Position numbers and translations under genes: made by a program. This document shows positions 1 through 9,387 of a DNA stretch of 38,978 nucleotides, piece by piece (position 1 is the first letter of the stretch; the number at the start of each line of letters is the position of its first letter). The notes beneath the pieces were generated by a model. That model had not been told where the DNA came from and did not search any database. It saw only the letters and a program-made list of their open reading frames with translations. Source of the stretch: Actinomycetaceae bacterium (GTDB taxonomy: Bacteria; Actinomycetota; Actinomycetes; Actinomycetales; Actinomycetaceae); NCBI GenBank assembly GCA_030540715.1, contig JAUNVQ010000023.1, positions 1 to 38,978 on the forward strand, read 5' to 3'.

Positions 1-183
1 CGCACAAGCTCACGCAAACCAGGACTTCCAGCCCATAGAAAAGGCTCTACTCTGCATATTTGGACGCTCGTACAAAACAATTAACGTAAGGGAACTAATA
101 GAACCCTTTATTTTTGACGCATGAAAACATATAATAGCTATTGACTGTAAGATTATTTTTGTACATGCGCACAATTTGGGGCG

Positions 184-208
184 AGGGTGTGAGATATCCT
201 CACACCCT
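184..208. other. Inverted repeat upstream of mpa
   Basis: A 10-bp perfect stem (AGGGTGTGAG and CTCACACCCT) flanks a 5-nt ATATC loop. An outer GGGGC/GCCCC pair could extend the structure. No T-run follows, so it is not a classical intrinsic terminator. It lies about 65 bases before the mpa start and could be part of the mpa leader, or a terminator for a gene to the left. The rest of positions 1-274 shows no convincing coding sequence. Confidence 0.4.
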
Positions 209-274
209 GAGAAGATGCCCCGACTGTCATGTACCGTTGCAATGACCTGCACGATGTAGACACGAGGATGTGCT

Positions 275-1942
275 ATGGAAAAGGAATCAACTTCCACACC
301 TAATAACACCCGATCCAACGACCCCGTTTTCGAGCGCCTGACAGAACTCAAAGACCACTGCGGGGTATTGACCCGAAAAAACACGCGGCTGGCTTCTGCG
401 TTGGCTGCCGCACGCCAAGAACTTGCCACAATGCATAGCGAGGTAGAGCGGCTTAACACTCCGCCGCTGTCCTATGGCACGATTTTAAAAACTGACCCGA
501 TGAAACGTCGAGCAGACGTGTGGCTAGGGGGGCGAAAAGTATGCGCTGTCATCGCTGAAAGCGTGGTGGCGTCGAACCTGAAACCCGGCGATCAAGTTCG
601 GCTGAACGACCATTTAGTGATTACTGAAGTAGCAGAGGACGAACGCTGTGGCGATGTTGTGTTCGTGAAAGAAATAATTGACAAGCAAACGATTCTTGCA
701 GTTGTTCGCCAAGACGAAGAGCAAGTTCTTAGCCTGGCAGATACCATTGTGGGTACTGTCAGTGCAGGTGATGCGGTTGTTGCCGATATGAAAGCCCGGA
801 TTGCGCTCTATGTGATTCAGCGTGCCGAAGTAAATGAGCTGCTGCTGGAAGAACCCCCCAATGTCACCTACGACGACGTTGGCGGACTTGGTCCACAGAT
901 TGAAAGCATCCGCGATTCTATTGAACTGCCTTTCCTCTATCCAGATCTCTACCGGCAATATAATCTGCATCCACCGCGAGGTGTGTTACTGTATGGCCCG
1001 CCAGGATGCGGCAAAACACTTATCGCAAAAGCGGTGGCAAACTCCCTAGGTAAACGCGCTAGCGAAGCAGCCGCTACAACGTCCTCTGATAAAAATGTTG
1101 ACGCCGTTTTACAGGCCGCGGGAGCCGAACAGCGCCGCGCCTACTTCCTCAACATTAAAGGGCCTCAACTGCTCAATAAATACGTGGGCGAGACTGAACG
1201 CCAAATCCGTTTGATCTTTGGGCGCGCACGCGAACTTGCCGGCCAAGGGATTCCCGTTGTTATCTTTTTCGACGAGATGGACTCGCTGTTTAGAATACGT
1301 GGCACCGGAAAATCATCGGACGTTGAAACCACGGTTGTTCCCCAACTTCTGAGCGAAATTGATGGCGTAGAAGCACTGGACAACGTCGTGATTATTGGGG
1401 CCTCGAACCGTGAAGACATGCTTGACCCAGCCATTGTTCGCCCCGGACGCTTAGACATCAAAATATGTATTGAACGACCAAATAAAGAAGGCGCAAAAGA
1501 AATTTTTGCACTGTATCTGACACCTGACCTTCCTATAGACTCCGACACTATCGCCGAATACGGTGGTGTGGAAGAAGCGATTGAGGCACTGATAGACCAG
1601 GCCGCCCAAGACCTGTTCCAAAAAACCGATAAAACAGCCATGATTGACCTCACCTTTGCGTCGGGGCGACATGCAACGGTCTACCAAGCTGATCTTGTAT
1701 CGGGGGCAATGATTGCCAATATCGTATCGCGTGCGAAGAAGATGGCTATCAAAGACACAATCTCGGGGCAGGGTGGGGGATTAAACCCGACCTATCTGAG
1801 TGAGGCAATTCGACAAGAACGCCTGGAAAACCTTGATATTCCCGCCTCGCAAACACCGGAAGAATGGGCACGAATCTCCGGTTATCGTGCGGAAAAAGTT
1901 GTTGCGCTTGACATCATTCAAAACCAGGAGGACAAGCAGTGA
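275..1942 (+). CDS. mpa: Proteasome-associated AAA ATPase (Mpa/ARC), lacking the docking tail
   Basis: This 555-residue AAA+ unfoldase recognises pupylated proteins. A short N-terminal helix rich in charged and Ala/Leu residues (about 15-60) resembles the Pup-binding coiled coil, and two OB-like segments follow (about 65-190). The AAA module has Walker A GPPGCGKT (241-248), pore-loop KYVGE (302-306), Walker B VIFFDEMD (329-336) and the arginine-finger region RPGRLD (389-394). About 15 extra residues lie near 262-285 compared with mycobacterial Mpa. The protein ends in NQEDKQ; proteasome-docking Mpa proteins end in a GQYL-type motif with a penultimate tyrosine, which is missing here. The ATG at 275 has GAGG upstream. 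The TGA overlaps the dop GTG by 4 bp (GTGA), indicating translational coupling. Confidence 0.95.
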   Translation: MEKESTSTPNNTRSNDPVFERLTELKDHCGVLTRKNTRLASALAAARQELATMHSEVERLNTPPLSYGTILKTDPMKRRADVWLGGRKVCAVIAESVVASNLKPGDQVRLNDHLVITEVAEDERCGDVVFVKEIIDKQTILAVVRQDEEQVLSLADTIVGTVSAGDAVVADMKARIALYVIQRAEVNELLLEEPPNVTYDDVGGLGPQIESIRDSIELPFLYPDLYRQYNLHPPRGVLLYGPPGCGKTLIAKAVANSLGKRASEAAATTSSDKNVDAVLQAAGAEQRRAYFLNIKGPQLLNKYVGETERQIRLIFGRARELAGQGIPVVIFFDEMDSLFRIRGTGKSSDVETTVVPQLLSEIDGVEALDNVVIIGASNREDMLDPAIVRPGRLDIKICIERPNKEGAKEIFALYLTPDLPIDSDTIAEYGGVEEAIEALIDQAAQDLFQKTDKTAMIDLTFASGRHATVYQADLVSGAMIANIVSRAKKMAIKDTISGQGGGLNPTYLSEAIRQERLENLDIPASQTPEEWARISGYRAEKVVALDIIQNQEDKQ

Positions 1943-3849
1943 CATCTTTAGCCAATCCGCGTCGCACACGCGCTTTACGTGTTGACCCTCGAACCTGTCC
2001 CGTAGTGATGGGGATTGAAACCGAGTACGGTATTTTGGCGACGAAATCACCATTAGACGTACAAAAGGCGTCAGAAGTAGTTGTAGATGCCTACGAACAG
2101 ATAGCACACAAAAACGGGATGCCAGGCGGGATACGGTGGGACTATTCGGGAGAGCGCCCACTTGATACCAATGCGGCCGATGATTTGCGCCCCGAAGAAG
2201 TGGCAGCCGACATTGATCCCGTGACGCGAAAACAACTTCCCGTCATGCCCCTAGAAGTGGTGCGCTTGTCACAGCAGGAAGAAAAGTTTCAGCGCGCCCA
2301 CAACCTGGCACTGCCTAACGGGGCGCGATTTTATGTGGATCATTCACATCCAGAATATGCCTGCCCGGAAACCACGTCTGCACTGTATGCAACGGCCTGT
2401 GACGTTGCCGGGGAACGCATCGTTGCCGAAGCCGCGGCACTAGCTGGCGCAAGTCCCAACGATATTCGCGTCTTCAAAAATAACACCGACGGGCAGGGGC
2501 AAGCATACGGGTGCCACGAAAACTACTTGCTGTCACGTAAAACAACTATTGATGACCTGATTGACAGCGTTGTTCCATTTTTTGTGACCAGGCCGCTTTT
2601 TGCCGGTGCAGGTCGGGTGGGGATCGGCACACACAGTCAAGAGGGCGGATTCCAGATCTCTCAGCGAGCAGATTTTGTTGAAATCATCCGTGGTCTTCAT
2701 ACCACAGTAAATCGCCCCATCATTAACACCCGCGACGAACCGCATTCAAGCCCCGATAAATACCGGCGCTTCCACTATATTGGTGGCGACGCCACATGCT
2801 TCCCATTTGCCACATGGTTGCGGCTATGCGTGACATCAATGGTATTGCGACTTGTTGACGAACGCGGAATGCCCAACCGGTGGCGTAAACTGCGTTTGGC
2901 TGACCCCGTTGAAGCATGTCGTACAGTCTCACGCGACCTGTGTGGACGCGAAAAACTTGAGCTGGAAGATGGGCGAAAACTCTATGCCACCCAGATTCAG
3001 CTAGAGTATATTCACGAAGTTGCCAACTGTCAGCACTGGAACCAAGAAGAACTCTTTGCCCTGCAGCAGTGGCAACAAATTATTCACACACTATGCAATG
3101 CTCGCGAAGCCGATAAATGTGAGCCACCGGCAGAGCTAGCCGACCGTGTGGAATGGGTGGCACGTCATCAACTGATTTCAACCTATCTGATGCGAAACGA
3201 TAAAGACTGGAACTCTGACCTTGCTAAACAGTTGGATTTACGATGGTGTGACCTGACAGAGGGCCAAGGGTTAGCGGCTGCTCTTATTAAAGCAGGACGC
3301 ACCTATGACATGAATCTGATACCGCTACTGGACGAGGTCTTTGTTGACAGCGTCCTTGACGCAGACCGCCATTTTGATGCACTGGTTGAAGATGCCCGCT
3401 ATTATGCGCCACCAACAACACGGGCCTATTTCCGCGGTGAACTTATCCGGCACTTCCCTGGGTTGATACCGGCAGCGTCATGGCATTCCATTGTCATCGA
3501 CCACGGTGACGAATACTGTAAACGCATTTGTCTTGCAGACCCGCTGCAGTGGACGCAGCGACTGGTTGGCGATGTCGTAGAAGAAGCCTCAGAAAAACAC
3601 CGGGCCACACAACCGAAGGGTGAACTGCACGCAGCAAAGACACCTGCCAGTGCAACGTCCTCTTCAATAAACGAACTAAAGGACGCACAGGAACTTGGGC
3701 AAGATAGTGGTGAATTACGTGACCAGCTTGGCTCCAAGGCCGCCAGCGCGCAAGTCACTCATACCGTTGGTACACAACTTGTCGTGGAGAAACTCACGTT
3801 GGCCCCACGTGAATCAAAAGGCATTCGATACGGTAATCTATCTTATTGA
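1939..3849 (+). CDS. dop: Depupylase/deamidase of Pup (Dop) with C-terminal extension
   Basis: Dop deamidates the C-terminal Gln of Pup to Glu and removes Pup from substrates. This 636-residue protein has the family nucleotide/metal site GIETEYG (E27, E29) and the catalytic region GARFYVDHSHPEY, with the likely base D134. The GCHENYLLS segment and TRDEPH motif are shared with PafA, while the inserted segment around residues 60-120 is typical of Dop. Family members are usually near 500 residues; from about residue 558 a Ser/Ala/Glu-rich tail of about 80 residues has no recognisable fold. The GTG at 1939 follows AGGAGG at 1926-1931 and overlaps the mpa stop. The next in-frame ATG (2008) has no ribosome site. 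Confidence 0.95.
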   Translation: MTSLANPRRTRALRVDPRTCPVVMGIETEYGILATKSPLDVQKASEVVVDAYEQIAHKNGMPGGIRWDYSGERPLDTNAADDLRPEEVAADIDPVTRKQLPVMPLEVVRLSQQEEKFQRAHNLALPNGARFYVDHSHPEYACPETTSALYATACDVAGERIVAEAAALAGASPNDIRVFKNNTDGQGQAYGCHENYLLSRKTTIDDLIDSVVPFFVTRPLFAGAGRVGIGTHSQEGGFQISQRADFVEIIRGLHTTVNRPIINTRDEPHSSPDKYRRFHYIGGDATCFPFATWLRLCVTSMVLRLVDERGMPNRWRKLRLADPVEACRTVSRDLCGREKLELEDGRKLYATQIQLEYIHEVANCQHWNQEELFALQQWQQIIHTLCNAREADKCEPPAELADRVEWVARHQLISTYLMRNDKDWNSDLAKQLDLRWCDLTEGQGLAAALIKAGRTYDMNLIPLLDEVFVDSVLDADRHFDALVEDARYYAPPTTRAYFRGELIRHFPGLIPAASWHSIVIDHGDEYCKRICLADPLQWTQRLVGDVVEEASEKHRATQPKGELHAAKTPASATSSSINELKDAQELGQDSGELRDQLGSKAASAQVTHTVGTQLVVEKLTLAPRESKGIRYGNLSY

Positions 3850-3869
3850 GACAACAGAAAGGAACCGCT

Positions 3870-4052
3870 ATGGCGGAACGCATTATTCAGCAAAAAAATC
3901 GCACCCCCAGTGACGATACTCCCGAACCCGATATTGCTCCGGCAGCTCCACAAGTTGCTCCCATGGACGATATTTTGGATCAGATAGATGGAATCTTGCA
4001 GGAAAACACCCAGGATTTTGTTCAGGCATTCGTCCAAAAGGGTGGGCAGTAA
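3870..4052 (+). CDS. pup: Prokaryotic ubiquitin-like protein Pup
   Basis: This is a 60-residue, largely disordered, acidic protein. The C-terminal half is predicted to form the helix that binds Mpa (DDILDQIDGILQENTQDF), and the protein ends in KGGQ. The terminal Gln means Pup must be deamidated by Dop before PafA can ligate it to lysines, and Dop is encoded next door. The ATG at 3870 has AAAGGA about 6 bases upstream. A TTG at 3846 is in frame, but it overlaps the dop stop and gives an N-terminus unlike Pup. The stop at 4050-4052 is followed directly by the pafA GTG. In loci with a proteasome, prcB and prcA usually follow pup; here they do not. Confidence 0.95.
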   Translation: MAERIIQQKNRTPSDDTPEPDIAPAAPQVAPMDDILDQIDGILQENTQDFVQAFVQKGGQ

Positions 4053-5573
4053 GTGCGCAGAGTTATTGGGATTGAAACTGAGTATGGCGTCCTGGCAACC
4101 TCGGGAACAGCTTTTTCAGCCGATGCGCTAGAGCCTGAAAAAGCGGCCCGAATACTTTTTCGCCACCGGCCAAAAGGTTACCGCAACGACAACATGTTTT
4201 TACGCAACGGCGGGCGGCTGTACTTAGACATCGGGGCACACCCGGAGTTTGCCAGTGCAGAATGTTCTACTGTAGCCGAACTCATTGCCAACGACCAGTC
4301 CAGTATCATCCTGTTACAGGATATGGCAGATGCGGCCGCCACAGATTTTGCTTCAATGGAACCGTCACGCCAGCTGCACCTGTTTCGCAATAATGTTGAT
4401 TCGGTGGGCAACACCTTTGGGTGTCACGAAAACTATTTGATTTCACGCCACACCGATGATGAGCGCCTGACCAGCGTGCTGGGATCGTTTTTGGTGACGC
4501 GTCTCATGCTCACTGGAGCCGGGGTAGTACACGCGGGCGTGGCCGATGGTAACGCCACGCAAGATGATCCTGATATGGCGCAGGATATATCCGATAGTTT
4601 GGGTCTTACCTGGGGGTATAGTTCACGCCAGCCGTTTATGAAAGCAACGTCATCGTGGGATCCCACCAAGGACCGTTCTCTTATTAATACGCGCGATGAA
4701 CCGCACGCCGATAAAAATGATTACCGGCGCCTGCATGTGATTTGCGGCGACTCCAATATGTCAGTGTTTCAAACAGCGTTGAAGTTTGGCCTGACTGCGG
4801 GTGTTTTAGATGTTATTGACAGCGACATTGATTGTTGCGAGTTAGAACTTACTGATCCTATCGCAGCCATGGCTATTGTTAACTATGATGCTCATGCGCC
4901 ACTTCAGCTGCGCTATGGTGGAACTGCCAGCGCTATCGATATTATGCGCGGTTTCATTGAACGTATCCGTCTGCTGGGCGAAGTATCGGTAATGGGTAGT
5001 GCCACCGCGGCCTTTCTTGACCAGGCGGAATTCATCCTTGATACCGTTGATAAAGGTGAAACACACCTGCTGAGTGGCCTATTGGATTGGGCTATCAAAA
5101 AAGAGCTTACCACCCAGGCACTTAAACGCTTCCAGGAGCGGTGTGGTGAAAGAATTTCTGCAGAAGTCGCCTGTGCCCACGCGCAGCGAATCGATCTTGC
5201 TTACCATGATATCTGCCGTAAGAGCGGTCTTGTAGACGCATTACGAGCGCAGGATATTGTGAAAGATTTACAGGTGCTGTCGCAAATGCCGGGGATGGAT
5301 GATGCTCTTGACTGGTCACTTGAGAAAGCTCCATCAACGACGCGCGCTGCAATACGTAGTCGTTTTGTTGAGGCTTGTTTAGAAAAAAATGCTGACCATG
5401 CGGTGACGTGGACAACTATGCGACTAGATGCCCCACCCAAGACGCCTGTTGATGTCATGGATCCGTTTACCATTCAAGATGATGCTGCTGAGCGGTTGAT
5501 TCGTTTTGTGAAGGCCTTGAGCTTTGAGGAAGCTAACTGGATAGATATTCATACCCAACCAACGCCTAGTTAG
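4053..5573 (+). CDS. pafA: Pup-protein ligase PafA
   Basis: PafA is an ATP-dependent ligase, related to glutamine synthetase, that joins the C-terminal Glu of deamidated Pup to substrate lysines. The 506-residue product begins MRRVIGIETEYG (E8 and E10 for Mg-ATP). It has FLRNGGRLYLDIGAHPEF with the expected catalytic Asp at D59, then LFRNNVDSVGNTFGCHENYL and NTRDEPH. It is distinguished from Dop by its shorter N-terminal region and by the LYLDIGAHPE form of the motif. The GTG start abuts the pup stop with no gap, so translation is probably coupled. It is the last gene of the pup operon. A short G5/C5 hairpin at about 5591-5603 follows but has no T-run. Confidence 0.95.
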   Translation: MRRVIGIETEYGVLATSGTAFSADALEPEKAARILFRHRPKGYRNDNMFLRNGGRLYLDIGAHPEFASAECSTVAELIANDQSSIILLQDMADAAATDFASMEPSRQLHLFRNNVDSVGNTFGCHENYLISRHTDDERLTSVLGSFLVTRLMLTGAGVVHAGVADGNATQDDPDMAQDISDSLGLTWGYSSRQPFMKATSSWDPTKDRSLINTRDEPHADKNDYRRLHVICGDSNMSVFQTALKFGLTAGVLDVIDSDIDCCELELTDPIAAMAIVNYDAHAPLQLRYGGTASAIDIMRGFIERIRLLGEVSVMGSATAAFLDQAEFILDTVDKGETHLLSGLLDWAIKKELTTQALKRFQERCGERISAEVACAHAQRIDLAYHDICRKSGLVDALRAQDIVKDLQVLSQMPGMDDALDWSLEKAPSTTRAAIRSRFVEACLEKNADHAVTWTTMRLDAPPKTPVDVMDPFTIQDDAAERLIRFVKALSFEEANWIDIHTQPTPS

Positions 5574-6119
5574 ATAGCAGAAAAGGGTGTGGGGGATGCC
5601 CCCTGATGACACAGTAGAGGGTTATCCTTTCCCGTTTTCAGTATAGAACCTCGGCTATCAGAATATAGATGCAGTTTGCCATGCTCACCTATAGTCAGGA
5701 TTTTTGTTGTAGAGTAAAATAAATGTTGGTGGTTGAGCTATGGGCAGAAAATGCCTTACAGGGGAAGAGGAATACCCTCAGAGGGCACCGGAACAGACTG
5801 GTGTGACCACAAGAGCATGACGAAGTGTCGTTATTGCTGAAATGTCTGGAAAGGGCTGCACCGATATTCATGAGTGCTTTGTCATGATTTGATGAACGTC
5901 AAGAATATGAGCTGTATAACTATTAGCTATCTTTAAGGTAGTCTGTTTTTGCTACAACCTGTCTTATAAGAGAGTTATTTTTGTGCAGATGTACAAAATC
6001 TAATACATATTTACCTGGGTTAATGAGAATTAAAGACGTTAGTCCTATTGCAATTGTCCAAAAAAAGAGGATAGTATTAGTACTGACACGAAGACGTGAC
6101 GAACTAGGAGAAATAACTG
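5574..6119. other. 546-base noncoding region between pafA and arcA
   Basis: No credible gene is visible on either strand. The left end has a small GGGGG/CCCCC hairpin (about 5591-5603) that may end the pup operon. The middle (about 5735-5830) is purine-rich with short stem possibilities such as CACC/GGTG near 5786-5803. Near 5930 a weak stem (CTATC/GGTAG) is followed by a T-run. The right end has a TTAAT/ATTAA inverted repeat (6020-6033) and a candidate promoter. The length suggests a long leader or an unrecognised regulatory RNA, but I see no match to a known riboswitch. Confidence 0.4.
6048..6077 (+). promoter_or_regulatory. Candidate arcA promoter
   Basis: TTGCAA (6048-6053), an 18-base spacer and TAGTAT (6072-6077) resemble a housekeeping promoter. 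Transcription would start about 35 bases before the arcA ATG. A TTAAT-GAGA-ATTAA inverted repeat at 6020-6033 sits just upstream and could bind a regulator. This is consensus matching by eye only. Confidence 0.35.
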
Positions 6120-7343
6120 ATGGTATTTCACATTGCTTCTGAGGTTGGTCAGCTTAACAGGGTGATTTTACATCGCCCAGGTAAAGAGATGAACCGCCTC
6201 ACTCCGTCAAATAAAGACGAACTTTTATTCGATGACGTACTGTGGCTTGAACGCGGCCAAGAAGAACATGATGCGTTTGCGCAGGGACTGCGTGATAACG
6301 GTGTAGAAGTATTTTATCTTCAAGACCTGTTGGCTGAAGCTCTGGAAAATCCGGAAGCTCGCAAGTACGTGAGCGATGAAACATTCGAAGAAAAGTTTTA
6401 TGGCATTACCGGCAACCAAATAATGCGTGAATACGCAGATAGTCTAAGTCCAAAGGAACTAGCAGACCTTTTGGTTGTAGGCATTACAAAGCGGGAGTTT
6501 TTTGACATTGCGGGCAAACAAACTGCCGCTTATTTTGCGCGTGTAAGCGATGACTTTATGTTGTTACGCTGCTTGCCTAACCACTTATTTACCCGTGACA
6601 CTTCGTGCTGGATTCAAAATGGTGTAGCGGTTAACTCCATGCAAAAGGTTGCGCGTCAGCGTGAAACAGTTAACTATCAAGCAATTTATCGTTGGCATCC
6701 GATGTTCAAAGATGAAAAGTTTGAACACTGGGCTGGTGGCCTTGATGACGGCCCAGCTACACTGGAAGGTGGCGACGTTGAAGTTATTGGTAATGGTGCT
6801 GTCCTAGTTGGTATCTCAGAACGTACAACTGTTGCTGGTTTCGAACGCCTTGCACGTCGTTTGCTCACCACGGATTCGGGTGTGAAAACCATGGTTGGTC
6901 TGATGCTTGTTGAAGAACGTGCACAGATGCACCTTGACACCATCATGACAATGGTGAACGAAAATACTTTCTTGAAGTACAAGCATATGGGTATGCTTCC
7001 ATCGGTCACCATGACAGCAAAGAATGGTGAGCTAGAAATTGAGCAGCATCCAGGTGAAGATATGCACAAGGTTATTGCGCAAGCGCTTGACCTTCCAGAG
7101 ATCCGCGTATTGACCACACCAGAAGATAATCTTTCGGCTGAACGTGGTCAGTGGAATGACGCATGTAACGTTTTGACGATTCGTCCTAATGTTGTTAGCG
7201 CTTATGACCGTAACGTGGATGCAATTGAATACTTGCGTTCAGAGGGTGTTGAGGTTGTTGTCACCCCTGGCGCTGAACTTGGCCGCGGTCGTGGGGGCCC
7301 ACGCTGTATGTCATGTCCCATTGAACGGGAACTCCTGAAATAA
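6120..7343 (+). CDS. arcA: Arginine deiminase
   Basis: This cytoplasmic enzyme hydrolyses L-arginine to citrulline and ammonia, the first step of the ADI pathway. The 407-residue length is typical. Family signatures include the N-terminal GQLNRVILHRPGKEMNRLTP, FTRDTSCWI, LEGGDVEVIGNGAVLVGISERT, HLDTIMTMV and the C-terminal GRGGPRCMSCPIE, where C396 is the expected nucleophile. The ATG at 6120 is preceded by AGGAG at about 6106-6110. The gene opens a cluster with ornithine carbamoyltransferase, carbamate kinase and an amidinotransferase. No arginine/ornithine antiporter gene is adjacent, which is unusual for an ADI operon that imports arginine. Confidence 0.96.
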   Translation: MVFHIASEVGQLNRVILHRPGKEMNRLTPSNKDELLFDDVLWLERGQEEHDAFAQGLRDNGVEVFYLQDLLAEALENPEARKYVSDETFEEKFYGITGNQIMREYADSLSPKELADLLVVGITKREFFDIAGKQTAAYFARVSDDFMLLRCLPNHLFTRDTSCWIQNGVAVNSMQKVARQRETVNYQAIYRWHPMFKDEKFEHWAGGLDDGPATLEGGDVEVIGNGAVLVGISERTTVAGFERLARRLLTTDSGVKTMVGLMLVEERAQMHLDTIMTMVNENTFLKYKHMGMLPSVTMTAKNGELEIEQHPGEDMHKVIAQALDLPEIRVLTTPEDNLSAERGQWNDACNVLTIRPNVVSAYDRNVDAIEYLRSEGVEVVVTPGAELGRGRGGPRCMSCPIERELLK

Positions 7344-7417
7344 CAACCGACTGTTGGGAAGCGATGATGCCCCCAGCACCATATAACACTTAAACAGATT
7401 GATTTGAAAGGAATATC

Positions 7418-8422
7418 ATGACTGATTTTCACGGACGGCACTTCCTCAAAGAACTAGATTTCACACCTGCTGAATGGCGTGAACTTCTAGACCTGAGTGC
7501 CGAGCTGAAAGCCGCTAAAAAAGAGAAGCGCGAAAAGCAGTACCTTAAAGGTAAGAATATCGCGTTGATCTTTGAAAAGACTTCAACTCGCACACGCTGC
7601 TCATTCGAAGTTGCCGCCTATGACCAGGGCGCCCAAGTTACCTTCCTTGATCCAGGCTCCTCACAGATGGGCCACAAGGAATCGGTTGAAGATACCGCTC
7701 GCGTTCTGGGCCGTTTCTATGACGGTATTGAATTCCGTGGCAAGAAGCAAGAACACGTTGAAATCCTCGCCGAACTGTCTGGCGTTCCCGTGTGGAATGG
7801 TCTAACTGATGACTGGCATCCAACGCAAATGTTGTGTGACATGCTGACAATGAAGGAACACTCGGGCAAGGATTACAAAGATATTTCCTTTGCCTATCTT
7901 GGTGATGCACGCAACAATATGTCGAACTCCCTGATGATTTCAGGTGCAATGCTGGGCATGGATGTTCGTATTGTTGGCCCCAAAGACCTGTGGAACGAAC
8001 AGCGCTGGATCGATAAGGCAAATGAAATTGCCAAAGAAACAGGTGCAAAGATTACCCACACTGATGATCCACAAGAAGGTGTGAAAGGTTGCGACTTCCT
8101 TTATGCAGATGTGTGGGTATCAATGGGTGAGCCTAAAGAAGTATGGGATGCACGTATCAAACTACTTAAGGACTATCAGATCAACAAAGAACTGATGGAA
8201 GCAACAGGAAACCCCGACGTGAAGTTCCTGCACTGCCTGCCTGCATTCCACGACCGCAATACCACAGTTGGCGAAGATATCTACCAAAAGACCGGCATGG
8301 AATCGATGGAAGTTACCAACGAAGTATTTGAATCGGAAGCATCGATAGTCTTTGATCAGGCTGAAAACCGTATGCACACCATCAAGGCCGTTATGGTAGC
8401 AACGTTGGGAGAAGGACTATGA
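7418..8422 (+). CDS. arcB: Ornithine carbamoyltransferase, probably catabolic
   Basis: In this context the enzyme phosphorolyses citrulline to ornithine and carbamoyl phosphate. The 334-residue protein has the carbamoyl-phosphate loop STRTR (56-60) and the WHPTQMLCD motif. The ornithine-binding DVWVSMGE motif and C-terminal [13 protein letters not shown] are also present. A good ribosome site (GAAAGGA) precedes the ATG at 7418. The assignment as catabolic rather than biosynthetic rests on its position between arcA and arcC. Its TGA overlaps the arcC ATG by 4 bp (ATGA), pointing to coupled translation. The 74-base gap after arcA holds an imperfect GC-rich stem but no clear terminator. Confidence 0.95.
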   Translation: MTDFHGRHFLKELDFTPAEWRELLDLSAELKAAKKEKREKQYLKGKNIALIFEKTSTRTRCSFEVAAYDQGAQVTFLDPGSSQMGHKESVEDTARVLGRFYDGIEFRGKKQEHVEILAELSGVPVWNGLTDDWHPTQMLCDMLTMKEHSGKDYKDISFAYLGDARNNMSNSLMISGAMLGMDVRIVGPKDLWNEQRWIDKANEIAKETGAKITHTDDPQEGVKGCDFLYADVWVSMGEPKEVWDARIKLLKDYQINKELMEATGNPDVKFLHCLPAFHDRNTTVGEDIYQKTGMESMEVTNEVFESEASIVFDQAENRMHTIKAVMVATLGEGL

Positions 8423-9342
8423 GAATAGTTATTGCACTGGGTGGCAACGCCTTGTTGCAGCGTGGTCAAAAGCCAGACGCTGCCCCGCAGATCGACAATG
8501 TCAATATTGCGGTCGATGCACTGGCACCTGTAGCTAAGGAACATGAACTGGTGGTTACCCATGGAAATGGGCCCCAGGTTGGTGTTATTGCTTTGCAATC
8601 CGCCAACGATCCTAAACTCAGCGAACCCTACCCATTTGACACACTGGGTGCTATGACCCAGGGTATGATTGGCTATTGGCTGCAGCATGCGTTTAAGAAC
8701 GCATTGCCTGAACGTGAGGTAGTCTGTACAGTCAACCAGACATTGGTTGATGCTAATGACCCAGCGTTTGATGATCCCACAAAGTTTGTTGGAGAAGTCT
8801 ATAACGAAGAACAGGCAAAGCAGTTTGAAAAGGAACGCGGCTGGGTAATGAAAGCCGATGGTAAATACTTCCGTCGCGTTGTAGGCTCGCCAATCCCCGT
8901 TGGGATTGTCGAAATTGAAACCATCAAAACGCTGGTAGATAACGGAACAACTGTTATCTGCTCGGGTGGAGGCGGAATTCCCGTTGCACAAAAAGATGGT
9001 AAATATGTAGGACTTGAAGCGGTTATCGACAAAGATCGCTCAGGAGCTGTGTTGTCAGAAGAACTCAAAGCTGACATGTTCATGATTCTCACGGACGTGC
9101 CCGCAGTGCTTGACAACTACGGCACGCAGGATGAATGCGAAATCAACCGGGCTACTCCCGCTGAACTGCGCGACAAAGGCTTTGCCGCTGGTTCGATGGG
9201 ACCCAAGGTGGAAGCTGCCTGCCAATTTGTCGAACGTACTGGTGGGGTTGCAGCCATTGGACGTTTGGCTGATGCTCAACAAATCATCGCAGGCACAGCC
9301 GGAACAATTATCACTACTGATGGTCAATACGACCCAAAGTAG
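8419..9342 (+). CDS. arcC: Carbamate kinase
   Basis: Carbamate kinase transfers the phosphate of carbamoyl phosphate to ADP, the ATP-yielding step of the ADI pathway, leaving carbamate that decays to NH3 and CO2. The 307-residue product shows the amino-acid-kinase start [16 protein letters not shown]. It also has the [11 protein letters not shown] motif, the GGGGIPV segment, [25 protein letters not shown] and the C-terminal [13 protein letters not shown] signature. It overlaps arcB by 4 bp. A 45-base gap without a terminator separates it from the amidinotransferase gene, so one transcript probably carries both. Confidence 0.95.
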   Translation: MRIVIALGGNALLQRGQKPDAAPQIDNVNIAVDALAPVAKEHELVVTHGNGPQVGVIALQSANDPKLSEPYPFDTLGAMTQGMIGYWLQHAFKNALPEREVVCTVNQTLVDANDPAFDDPTKFVGEVYNEEQAKQFEKERGWVMKADGKYFRRVVGSPIPVGIVEIETIKTLVDNGTTVICSGGGGIPVAQKDGKYVGLEAVIDKDRSGAVLSEELKADMFMILTDVPAVLDNYGTQDECEINRATPAELRDKGFAAGSMGPKVEAACQFVERTGGVAAIGRLADAQQIIAGTAGTIITTDGQYDPK

Positions 9343-9387
9343 AAGCAAGTTAAGTAAGTCGAAACAAGATCAAAGGAGACATAACCC

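Noticed and set aside
10-459. Minus-strand 149-codon frame at the left edge
   Set aside because: It overlaps the start of mpa antisense and shows no protein-like features.
4053-5573. Search for prcB and prcA between pup and pafA
   Set aside because: pafA starts on the base after the pup stop, so there is no room; the genes are absent here.
5735-5830. Partial likeness to the 3' part of a glycine riboswitch (CCCTCAG, GGCACC, GGAACAG order)
   Set aside because: The conserved CCGAAGG-GCAA core and a matching 5' purine stem are missing, so the resemblance is too weak to call.
5574-6119. Guanidine-I, -II or -III riboswitch before the deiminase operon
   Set aside because: None of the conserved core motifs (for example paired ACGR hairpin loops) could be found by eye.
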